Origin: JAAXVQ01 sp964604705
Lineage (GTDB): Bacteria > Oederibacteriota > JAAXVQ01
Assembly (NCBI GenBank): GCA_964604705.1
Contig: CAZSAP010000002.1
Coordinates: forward strand, 248,001 to 312,000
Reading direction: 5' to 3'
DNA length: 64,000 nucleotides
A program made the position numbers and the translations under genes. Of the stretch, positions 35,501 through 45,300 are shown piece by piece. Positions within the stretch are counted from its first letter, which is position 1; each line of letters opens with the position of its first letter. The notes under the pieces were generated by a model, which was given only the letters and a program-made list of their open reading frames with translations, was not told the DNA's origin and made no database searches.

Positions 35501-36173
35501 CCTGAACACTAATGCGTCCCATGATAACCGACTCGCGCCGTTTCTCAAATGCCACCAAGGCCGGATTGCCCTGACGCGTTTCTAGGAACTTGATACGATC
35601 CAACAATTCAAAAACTAATCCACGATTGGCTTCAGTAGCAAAGTCTTGAATCAACGCTAAACTTTTGGCATATATGTCCGGATTTTCCGCACCAAACAAC
35701 TCCATCTCAGCTTGATCGCATACCGTGACGCAATCAGCACCGGTCAGCTTCCCCTCGCGCATAAAATACGCTAAGACCGCACGCTTGGCCGGGCTGTTCG
35801 GAATGGCCGCCAAAGTACGAGTAGGCACAATGCCCGTGGCACCTTCAACTGCGATTAGTTTTAAATTTGGATTTTTCTTCTTCAAGTCATTGAGAATTCG
35901 GCGAATGTTGGTCTGTACTTCGTAATTGCAATGGAGGTCCTGAACGATATAGAGAGTGTTTCCATTGGTTCCGCGGGAAGATTCAACGACTCTGCCGAGA
36001 TCAACGGGAATAATCCCGGTCGCTCCCTCGGCTGCCTCGTAGGCCTGTACTTGAAACGCCCAACTGACAGTAGGTAGTAAGAACGACATGGCCATTCCTA
36101 AGGCAATAATACGGCGCACCACGGAAACCCGCGGTAAGGTCCATCCCGCCAAACTGAAGATCACTTTATTCAT
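29595..36173 (-). CDS. GP1: giant exported/envelope protein with HDLHCN domain and zinc-protease motif
   Basis: 2192 aa; function unknown. Residues 1-40 form an uncleaved anchor or signal (hydrophobic to PTVSWAF). Residues about 50-440 form a domain shared with GP2, with QDLHCNYEVQ (His81), LIAVEGATG and GGFHTPAIAE (about 389). The His/Glu/GG-His pattern resembles the TraB/ChaN/erythromycin-esterase fold, an inference. About 548-645 is a cluster of membrane helices. HEFTH at 928-932 is a zinc-protease motif. A low-complexity linker holds two LDDWLN repeats (about 1177-1263). A Rossmann-like, proline-rich part follows; a last hydrophobic segment is near 1840, and a C-terminal domain of about 130 residues ends in SALQAA. 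Ribosome site GGGGGTG precedes the ATG. The segment 32140-34030 is visibly AT-rich. Confidence 0.85.
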   Translation of the reverse strand: MNKVIFSLAGWTLPRVSVVRRIIALGMAMSFLLPTVSWAFQVQAYEAAEGATGIIPVDLGRVVESSRGTNGNTLYIVQDLHCNYEVQTNIRRILNDLKKKNPNLKLIAVEGATGIVPTRTLAAIPNSPAKRAVLAYFMREGKLTGADCVTVCDQAEMELFGAENPDIYAKSLALIQDFATEANRGLVFELLDRIKFLETRQGNPALVAFEKRRESVIMGRISVQEYHRTLIREAGRMGISISRIASKFSNQSWDMYERTMLDRILEEKIREKLFKSDAERQLSAYHQYVEMAEHILTVSASQAEINVFKQRSETLSLGMIQKNIQTIFAKMDYYAGMDSTFGEEVAALEKMVKKGLQFYQLAEQRNRVLFDQTVTRLRSRGEQSAVLVSGGFHTPAIAELARSQGYSVVTLRPRQERPEVSNNYFLRLRFPDQPTELEQMLSQRQVKGNAIAVPNALVNETFQANVGVAVDESQRALDALQGKTVVTAENEKIEKRQDGIVRLSLPRGAEFFLTFVKGELFVDRNIEKVREFRQNAGLNTLPAGNAIQGTLRLPVVRIAGLAILGVGLAFLTAQIVAGLAVTPMLVIGVVGLVLMSAWAISNVSEFSLARLATPRNAIMSSLIAGTMAFSAFLGSLMSSAFIKLSGVAADPTNLAARAVAIVAKGMSIVGLAPHAQDPMVAGTMAINTLNMAANVLVGSLFSGPIRLAVGVTKILMFKNSSRVLGRPFSKAAADAIAQVIEKREQEEKGILYNENEARPAKGSFALLSEEAVDQMLGVLKDLGLVKFEDSTPVDIFIKPTVNINQDHISPTPIESELVFQMPKSVEGKIQLLFRVIVMDPMFIDEKGKNLNLTQVPDKYVAGVLNCLNPLSFFKAIGPQQLNPLFARAGKFEATFKANFAAAVKKWQGRTGPQDLPTLQKFLQQGLLHEFTHALALNMPDNVPTDLPKAEQDRLNQFSVTAYINLLNTATELHTSVVYTKNLVKALQAVEGQEPSATTQNQVVRVLSLEMFCDRFSMYMYEMFMKLQAYHEVIADLGDLSVDSLRKMEKQRKNNPDAFKTVNELNDEEMRALAQKLDAAEKAHVYIEKFGDPVISEAERGIFEPFLDLLRHFDKEKSIDLFTEEHTKGEFFKASHNGTFISDNKMGVEEIVKQTEDLSAVEGPGGISVAVGNAVQAAVGIEQPIVTGLVDQDPTLVPVQETTETASLDDWLNSAATAAPVSMALDKTAEVAVPVLDLVETAATSSQRMGIEKPVVANLDADLDDWLNDAVATPSTAVMDLETEETAQKDLSPEERARQELLTANNQVQTVSIQQVQMDTAVTNAVHSQNIGTTANLLERTTEEARRGKFNTSALMGTTGAMIIQNQHTAAPVAQQATTPQLTAASEALSAARGSSLVPALFDDFRATPAPPPAPHPPVYFYTNDVHLAYAVLESLMVQQRPVNVTADEWTLFTQNVQVVMVDVNKGIQSPGADMKGIALNSGKMQGQDPDAIMQQLSQLQKVGMPSSGSVNGMIALTPQEGTPTLTGIVYPNGRVGVPTEVMGVSLNQVPAESIPQSIRDQSDALKRSLMNGNEFNDMLLLSAAQSRDAAIRDLLGNSFKPVQVVVDTTALDLLQTLLGAMQFAQLQNLLNMIRAQDAQIKSAFKDGAKVVPVATENISRETVEAAAKAVAHGNVVVFGSSASSVETTLFGLNGLSEAAKAQGMIADHLGALDLLAENTAGRDGENVLDALDAMELRGSTRLNTALGDRSAVSSLAGRALSQAQKDLFAEELKSTDQVVFMSKDRYHGTAWGQQDRLGRETPAALLVIAYNKGKGVPGQKMAAAGKMIPEFKKTPFLGSKGWVKTFSMLALGVASLTLVGRSLRQVNLPLTKGFKAQRLPLLPIMTHPSFLKALRLMARIIVGNYGDREVVDPVLRQQLADLRQLDLSKIDLNTLKQSETPESLRYVLGHLVWVRNFLTNLPFFQAVMKLRGIQIETLNPELLMLVNEFTQMQSVTWYFAKRTYLLKQIEARKSVMDETLWNFLMSTPAELVTASKDRAEEVKNLVQKAQLSESEVARVKVLRMELKHLRFAKRFHEVLNQIDADTTQTPRLVKSLISKLVIQLSREDATEKYRDSVLQVLSLIDPDNQITVMMTTVRDGQIKNVYLNIPEILRNSPVYLEMFLRNYPLYDSKGRPIVAPERNRIVSALQAA

Positions 36174-36238
36174 ATTGCACCCCCAATGACAAAAAAATCA
36201 ACACGCTTTATTTTTTCGAAAGCCAGAAAATCATTATT

Positions 36239-36267
36239 AATATATCACATTTCCGGAACCATTTCAA
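36239..36267 (-). promoter_or_regulatory. Sigma-70 promoter of GP1
   Basis: Minus-strand TTGAAA, 17-base spacer, TATATT, in the 149-base AT-rich gap between GP2 and GP1. The start near 36232 gives a leader of about 59 bases. Confidence 0.65.
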
Positions 36268-36322
36268 AATAAAACACTTACAAAACCATAAAACCCTTAT
36301 TTTTCAAAGCTAATTTTATGAC

Positions 36323-39300
36323 TTACGCAGCAGAATCCAAAGTTAATGAATTTTGCTTCCGTTCTACTGGACGCTGATCCTGATCCACCACGGGCAATAT
36401 CATCAAACGATTCAGTAGTGACGGACGGGTTAACACTTCTGTCGGAATTGCATATGTATGCATCCCGTCCGCCAACTGAACTCGTACAGTCGTAGCATCA
36501 ATCCCTGGAATATCCGAAAGCGCCGCCAATGCCTTTAATACCTCATCGGCCACTTGCGGATCATCCGCAACACGTTCTAAGGTCTTTAAAAGTTCACGGG
36601 CCACGGTTGTTACGACCATGGGATTGAGCTGAGCATCGGCGCCCAAACGTTCTAAAGCCGTTTGAATGGCCGGACTCTCCAACGCATCCTTCACAGCCTG
36701 AGACCGCGCGATGGCTTGAAAACGGAACGTAAGGTAACGTGTCGGCAATAAGGTGGCCATGCCAACCACGACCATGGGAAGAATCAGGTTGATCCCGGTT
36801 TGGGCCGCAAATGCGGTTACACCGGCCCACGCGATCAAAACAACACTCACTAAGAACGCCGATGCCCCACGTAAGGAACCTGTAAGCCCGAATTGACGGA
36901 ATAAAAATCCAGCGCCCGAGGGCAACGAAATCGCTTTTTTCAACATTTGTAAAGGCAAACTCTGATTAACGGCAGCCATAACACTTTGCACCCGTTGGCT
37001 CAAGGGCAAGCGGGTTTCAGCTCCACCCAGAGGCATGAGCATGCCTTCGGGAGAAAACGCCAAGGCTTGTGCTGCACCAACTGCGGCTAAATCGGTTGCA
37101 GCCTGCGACTCTGTGGCGTTTAGAACCAAACGGCCATCGGTCTTCTCCACTTCGCGCGTTATGTCGGAAATGCTCATGGTGGCCCCGGAGGCAATGCGCG
37201 CCAGTACGGCCGCTTGCGCTTCGCCGGTAGCGGTGGCTTGGACTCCACCAATATGCCCAATCTCATGCATGAGCAGCTTCATAAGCTTGAACGAACGATT
37301 GTTCTCCGACAACTTGTTTACCTGCCAGGAATTGAGGAACAACTTATTACCGGACACAACCGCCAAGCCATGAAGTTTCGGGTCCATGGATTGGGACAAA
37401 TAAATATCAAAGGTCTTAGTGCCCTGCTGACCCAAGGTGGCGGCCAAAGATTCCAACAATGCGCGAGCTTCGTCATACTTGGCCAGCGTCGCTTGATCGC
37501 TCAACGATTTGACGGCCTTCTTTTCGAGCGCGGCTCGCTCTTGCTCCAAGGTCGTCAGTGCACGCTGCAGTTGTGAATTCAGTCCTTCTGCTCGGAACAC
37601 CGCCTTGCCCTCAGCATTGATTTCCATGCCCGCCATCTTGAGCACTTTGCCAATGCTGTCCTGCACCGAAGGTTTGGCCTCGCCCAACAGTCGAGCGGTG
37701 CGCGCGATGGCATCGGTATCCAACATCTCACCTGCCGCACGAACGGCGCCTTGCGCCGCAAACTCAGGATCCATACCCAAATCGCTGGCCAATTCCTTCA
37801 TATATTCTTTGATATCGGCATAGCTTACTCCAGGATTTAAAATATCCGGATCCAGGGAGAATTGGCTCATGGCTTCGGGGCGTGAAGCCACTTTGTCCAC
37901 AACCGGCAAAAACTGTTTGGTGTAAAATTCTGTCATTTTCTGTTTATCAAAGAATGGCTTGGAATCTCCGTTGCGTTTGGAGATGATCAAATTCATGACC
38001 GTAAGGAACTCACCCAAATCATTGATGTTCTGATTGCGGTTCACGCCTTGGGCATAATACGCCGCAAACGGCATGGGATCCCAGCGCCGGGCCAACCCAT
38101 TATCCTTGGAACGGCTTTCCATATAGTTGTAGACCGCCGAGAAAAGAACGAATAACTTCAGCATCACTTCCGGATCGGTAATCGGATAACGCATCCGGAA
38201 CTCCATGTGACCGTCACTCTTCACCATGACGTTGAAAAACTTCTCATGTTCTGCCTCGGTACCGTCTTGCCCGCGACCCCAGGAAATAAAACGGCCGAAG
38301 GCGCCCATACTTTCTTCTTCGTTGGATGCAAAGTTGGCCGGGTTCGAACGGTCGTGCAGCAAGGGAATCGCCGGCGTCACATCATCGAGGATCGAAGCCA
38401 CCATGGGCAGAACATACCCTTCGATCTCGGTCCAGGCCATGCGCATCTTACCGGCATTTTCTATCGGCTTGGCCGACCCAATATGGAAGTGCGGCCCTAC
38501 AGTTTGACCTGTGGACTTGATTACAGCATTCATGTATTGAGCCAAACCGCTGATCCAATTGCCCACCTTGGCCAGTCCGGCATTGACCGGAAGCAACGGG
38601 GTGATGCCTTCGACATTGCCCCAAATATCCGCGTGCCCTTCTTTGGCGTATTCATCCAGGGTAATATTGCGAACCCCATCAATGTACAACTCCGCGCCCT
38701 CATCCGGACCCGCGACGACTTTATAGTATTCTGGATAACCACGCCAGGGATCGATGGCCTTGTATTCCACCGTGTTTCCGCGCTTGGTATACGCATCCGC
38801 AATGGCTTTCATGGCCGCGCGTGCCGCGGCCGGTGACATCTTGCTGGAATCGGCAATCTCCGCGTCTGTGCCCATACTAAAGTCTTTATTCATGGCTGCC
38901 ATGGTGGCCATGGAACGGATAAACCCTTCCAAGCGCGGGCCCAGCTTCGGGTCGGCACGCATGGCTTGTTTCTTCTCCGGAGTGGCGGACAAGAACTCAT
39001 AGATCGCTTGAGCATCCTGATACCGTTCCTTCACATTTCCACCTTGTGCAGCCCACGGCCCGTCGCCCAAGAGCAAGCGATGCCCTTTCTCTATCTTACT
39101 AACCTCGTTCATTATGTCAGCCCCAGACAACTGATACCCAGCCAAGACTCGGCTTAATATCCCAGCCATGGCCTCGCCTTCGGCCGTGCCAGGTAAGCCC
39201 AACATATGCCCGCCTTCGTGCATAAACAAACGCACCAACTGAGCTCGATCGTTTTTAGCTAAAGCTTTTTCTATTTTCTTCTGACTGACATACACCGTGG

Positions 39301-42300
39301 CTGGAGCCGACTCTGTCCCGCGGAACGCCAACCCCGATTGACGGACCAACGCGGATGTTATACGTATATCGTAGGCGTCACTGAGCCGCGCCCCAAGGGA
39401 CTCACCTAATGATTTCAATAATTTTTGAGCTGTCTGATTCACTTCAAGTGTTGCGTTAAGCTCCTCAACCGTAGCCTTCTGGCTGGCTATGCGCGACAAC
39501 GCATCTCTGCGCTTCTCGGTCTGGGTGTATTCATCCGCCAAACGCGCTTGTGTGGCGAGGATGGCTTCATGAATCCGTTCGGCACTGATGCCAAATTTGC
39601 CATCACTCCTTACTTCTAAGCCTGCACCTTTTAAAATCGCATACAGGGCTTTGCCTTGTTCGGATTGTACATCCAACGTCTTCGACTTGGCATCCAATGC
39701 AGCCTTGTCAATAACCCGCTCGCCCGCTTGAACCAAGGTAACTTCGTCCATTAATTCTTCGGGCGTTAACTTGGTGTTGGCCGCCTGGCTCATGGTCATG
39801 GCCGCTTTCATGAATTCCTGCATCCGGAGGGAGGGATCGTGTCCAAGCATGCGCAGGGTATCGTCAACCACAACACGCCGTAAGAAGCTGCCCACACTTA
39901 GAGAAACCGCTTGCCAGACCAACGCCCCGGCCGAAACAAATGAAACCAGGCCGGACCAAATAGCTGCCACAATTCCGTGCTGCATGGGAGCACCCAAGCG
40001 CGCGGTCATGCGTGCCACCCCAGGAAGCATAGCCACACTTGCTTGGTTGGCTTGGAGGCTTTCCCCGATGGAAAGCCCCTTTTGTCCCATGTTTTTCCAG
40101 CGCTCCATTAAACGCCCTAAAGGTGTGCTCGGCATGTCGGCGGGCAATTTGCGGATGAGTGTGTTTTCCAAAACCGTCTGAGCAGCCAGATCATCGGACC
40201 GCAAGGAAAAGGTAAAGTCCAAACTCTTCAGGTCTTCTTTCATGGCCTCGGTCAAAGCCATTTCCGAATACTCTCCAAACTCCTGAAGCCCTTGTTTGTA
40301 TCCTATTGGATCAATCAACTTAAACGATTTTCCGTCTCGCGAAACCATAATATTGGTCGCGTTCAAGTCACCGTGCACCAAGCCAGCCTCATGCAACCGT
40401 GTGACAACTTCCCGAATCTCATTTCTCATGGCTTCGGGAAGAGCTTTGCCGGTCTCGTCCATATACTGTAAAAGGGTAACCCCGTCAATTCGTTCCATAC
40501 GGTAACCTTTTAACTTTCCTTGCTCATCGTACTCAAGACGAATGGGTTTGGCGATATGGACCGGATCAACGGCGTACATGGCCTGTAATGCAGCAAACTG
40601 TTCCTCAAGACTGCTGTATTCGCGACCAAAACGCTTGGCCATAAATGCCTGTTCTTGGCCAGGTTCCACCGCAGGTTTGAGATACCCTTCTTCGGTAGCT
40701 TTCGCCTTCACTAAGCCCACGCGTGTGGCCAATCGTGAGAACCAGGAGGTGTTGCCCTGAGCCTGGCGGGCGCGAATTTCTGCTTCAACTTTGGCATGGG
40801 CCGAAGGATTCTTGAACAAGTCCAACAGCTTGGTACGGGCTTTGCCCAACAAGACCTCCCGTGCAATGCTTACGTGTTTTGCCTGGAAGGGAACAATGCG
40901 TCCGTCCGCGGGAGTGCGCGCCATGCCGGCTATTTGCACTTCCTGTTGCAGCTGTTCAATGCCCTTGGTCATGACGTCGGCTGTGGAGACGCTGCTGTAG
41001 ACCGCCGCCAAACGAACCTTGGCGGTATTTTGATTTTGCGGATTGTTGATTTTGGCTTCCAAACGATCCAGGAATCGCGGCAACGCCTCTTCCACGCGAC
41101 CCTGCTGCAATGCATCCACAACATCCTTCACATACAGATGGGGCATGGCGATCATTTCATCCCCGGCTCCATAACTGATGTAATCGTTAATGGCCTTAAA
41201 TTTGAGGAGCGGGAGATTTTCATCCTCAAGCTGACCCACAACAAGCGCGGCGGCCTTCTCATTGACCTCGGCCATAAACGCGGTATCGCGCTTGGCCGCT
41301 TCCAAGGTTAATCCGCGTTCTTTGGCCAACGCCGCGGCAATATTCTCCGTCACTTGGGTTACAAACGGTCCAAAATACTGACCTTCCACTTCGATCAAAT
41401 GTGTCTTGTCTTTGCCAAACACCAAAAGATTGATTTTATCCGGTCCGGCGCTGGGGGGTGCGCGGCCCACCATGACCTTGGGAACCATGCGGTTGTATTT
41501 GTTGGCGTTTTTAATGTGCTCTCGGGCAAAGAACTCCAGCCCATACGCCGAGTACTGCCAAGGCACCAAGGCATCAAAAAGCATGTTTCCGTTTTCATCG
41601 GTTTCACGCGCGTACCCGTTTTCATCCCGACGGAGCTTGTTGTATTCTTCGGTCCGAGACGCGAGCTCTTTTTGAACCGATTCACCGATCAGACTGTGAC
41701 TAAAATTATTATCCTTAATCGGAACTATATTGGTGGCAACCGAACGGACCTCAACATTGTTTTTTCCAATGGATTGTTTCAGCCCATGAATAATCGCACC
41801 GCTGGCTTCAACCAAAACATTGCTTAGTTCTGCAGTGCTTTCTTGGAGCATGGGAATGGCCACACCCAAACGCTGAGTCTTAATGACATCCTTAAACGCG
41901 CCCTCCAGATTGGCTTTGGGTGCCACACCTTCCTCAATTTTTATTTTCCCACTTGATTGAGGATCTTTAGACCAAGCGTCCAACAAAGCACGCGCCTCTT
42001 CTTCGCTGGCACTATCCAACTTCTGTCGGAACTTTTCCTGCACCACGGCTGAGCCCAAAATGGCCCCAATGGTCATGGTCACACGCAGATTACGACCATC
42101 CTTTAGATACTGCAGACCTTCTTTATCCGTGGCCTTTTGTTCTTCCGGCGAAGTAATCTTGGCTATATCGAGCAAATCCAGGGTGGCTGCCTCAAGTTTC
42201 GCTTCGCGCAAACGCTTTTGAATAATGGAAACAATGAGTCGTCCGGTTTTTTGGTCTTCGGCCAAGGTGGCACCGGTAGCTTTCATTTCTTTTTCAAACT

Positions 42301-45300
42301 TACCTGCTAAATCATTGCGCCCCACATTAACATACAGGTGTGGTCCAAATGCATCGACCGCAAGGCGCACTAATTTTTTATCCCCGAAATCTTTATTGAT
42401 TCGATCAATGGCAGCTTTCAAATCCCCTAATTGTGCCGGCTGTAGATTACGCACATCAAACGACATGGCGTCGGTCATGTGCAAAGAGACTTCTGAGCGT
42501 ATCATATTTTGGATATCGGTTACTGCTTCTTCAGGTAAATGTCCGGGTACTAGAGTAATAATCTCATCCCCGCCTTGGCGGATAATTTTGATTTGATTGT
42601 CTCTCAACTGCATGAAAATTTTAGGAATCAATTTCCACTCGGATACATTTAAAACAGCCCGCGCAAGTTCCCTGACTTTTTGTACCCGGTAATAGAAAAG
42701 AATGCGACGCACTTCGGTGCTCTTGACCGTGCGGATCATGCTGTCGAGTACATCCTGAATGATGAAGTCCGCCATGTTCTTGCCGTAGAAATGGTTATTC
42801 AGGGAGAGATTGTCCACATCGCCTAAACCCTGCCAAGCACCTTTTTCCAAAGCCTCCATACGTGCAACTTCACCCTCGGCGCGGGAAAGAACCCGCAGCG
42901 GTTGCGACCAATTGCGCGCCGCCTGGTACATGCGGACAAAAATATTGGAACGGATGTTTATGTTTTCTTTGGCCTTGTCAATGATCTCAAACAAATCAAA
43001 ATCACCGGTGTTAAGGACCACAGCCCCAGCAACGGGCTTGAGTGGGTTACGCGCTCGGGCTCCGTCTGACTCATCCCGCTTCTGGAGCGCTTGGGCCGCG
43101 GCTTTGATTTCGGCATCGGAGAAGAAGTGGCGGTGATGGAACTTCTCTGCGCGTGCACGATAGTCGTCGTTGGTGACATAGAATTTAAGTTGTCCGGTTT
43201 TGCGGAACAGCGTGGAACCCATGGTCTGCCCAACGACAATAATATTACGTTGTTTGGCAAGCTTTTGGATTTGGGCATTGACTATTTCTTCAATGCCGGC
43301 AAACTTACCCAAAGCCGAGGCCATGGCCTCGGTTTCCAAATACGCCGCACGCTGGTCTGCATTCATGTCCGGTGAAGGCATGACCACGTCGGTTAGTTCT
43401 TTACGTCCGCCCATTTCTTTCCCTTGGGCATACACCCTCATGCTCTTGTCCACCGCGCGGCGGTCAAACGCCATATCCAGATCAACGCCTTTTAACTTGG
43501 CGACAATCACCTTTTCAAAAATATCCCGATTCTTCGGATTGTCCAAGTCTTTGCTTAGATCTAATAGTTGTTGCCGATTCCAACCTGATTCCTTAAGGAT
43601 TTGCGCAAACGTACGGTAGTATGTCCCCGCTTCCACATAGGGGTAGCGATAGTAGCGTGACAAAACTTGGGCAATTTCTTTTTTGCCGGAAGCATCCGGA
43701 CCGTCAATGGTGATGACAAACTTGTTGCGCCCAAAATTAACCAAGCCCCAAATCATTAAAAACACACCACCCACCAAGGCTGCGATCACGCCGGCGCTTA
43801 CAACACCCAACCCAATCCAGAAGCCGACTGTAACCCCCACCGCCAGCATACCCGCAGCGGCACCTATTGTAGCCACAATCCGCGTGGGCCACGCAAACTG
43901 ACGCCAGAAGGAACGGGAAACAGACATGGTTCCGAGTGAATACTTCGCAAATTCTTGCATCTTGGTAACGGTTTCATGATCTTCACCCGCAACGGCTTCA
44001 ATGAATTCATGGATCGCAGCTTCTTCCAGATCCACGTTGTTCATGACATTGATAACGCCTATGTTGCCTTCCATGGAAAAGAAGGCACCGATGGCATTTA
44101 CATGCTGCGCCACTTCCGGTGAAAGTTGCGACGCGTCTTTGGCGTTGATTCGACGAATCTCAATACCCGAAATGGTACGCACTTGGCCTTCAACCTTAAC
44201 CGGTACAGCTTCACCACTGCGCATGCGATCCAAAAGCTTCCGCGCCTTGGTGGCTTGGGCCTCGTACATGGTTCCGCGTAAGGACGTACGCAAATTTTTA
44301 AACCCTCGGGTCAGGTAATTCTGCGAATCCCGGACCGATTTGATCGAGCCTTTCTTCCCAAAGAAATCATAGAAGGCCTTCATCTGGTATGCGGTCAGGT
44401 TGTTCATCGCAAAGCGAACCGCTTCCCGGCTCAACTGGACTCCCACACCAATCACGATTCCGTTTTGTGCTGCCAGAGCTGCAACTTGGGCGCGCACATC
44501 CTCATTCGTTGCAAAAAACGCCTGGAGAATTCCGGTCAATGCCGCTTCGGTCTTGTTCCCATAGAACCCACGTTGTCCCTCGGATTCCTTCACCGCTTTT
44601 TGGATAGCGTCAATCAAGGGTGTGACGTAGGGTTCAAGCTTCTGCGGATCACCGTCTTTGAGGTTCTCCAAAAATTGTTTAAGCTTAGTCTGACCCGATT
44701 TGCCCTGCAGTTTTTTCAATTCTTCCGCCACTCGCTTGATCACGGCTTGTTGGATGTGCGGATCATTGGCTTTGAGCTTAAGGTCAATAGTCGTCAACAT
44801 GAGCTTATATCCATCTGTCTCGTTCCCAACCACAGCGGCGTCCACCATGGGGCCCATGACCGATACGGTTAGGTCAACCACCTTGGTCTCGCTGCTCCAA
44901 TAGCCCTGATAATCTCCCCGTGGAATCTGATAAATGTTGTCTATAATCGGATGCAAATTCTCATGGACAAGCGACCCGGCCAACCATTCTTCATTATTAA
45001 TAAGTTCAGCAGCCAAGAAGACACGGCCTTTTTCGTCCACCATGGCATTCGGCGCCTGTCCTTCCAGGGCAATGTTGGAAACAATATTTATCTGGTCGAC
45101 CGGGGTGTTTTCAAGAATCGGCAATAATCGATTTAACGCTTTTACGGATTTGGCGCTTAAGCCCAATTCGGTGGTCTTGGCCAGGGTGGCGCGCACATTA
45201 TTTATTGCCATGGTTCTTCCACGTTCCAATGCTTTTAGGTCTTCCGGTGATTTCTTGAGCACCAACTGCAACATGGTGCCATTGGGAATTTGAACAACAG

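Noticed and set aside
38207..38836. Long antisense ORFs within the giant genes
   Set aside because: They lie in frames opposite strong coding sequence, lack ribosome sites and recognisable domains, and follow the codon pattern of the sense gene.
41000..41300. Second GGDEF-like segment (YGAGDEMIAMP) in GP2
   Set aside because: The motif is loose, and the upstream metal-binding Asp region cannot be placed with confidence.
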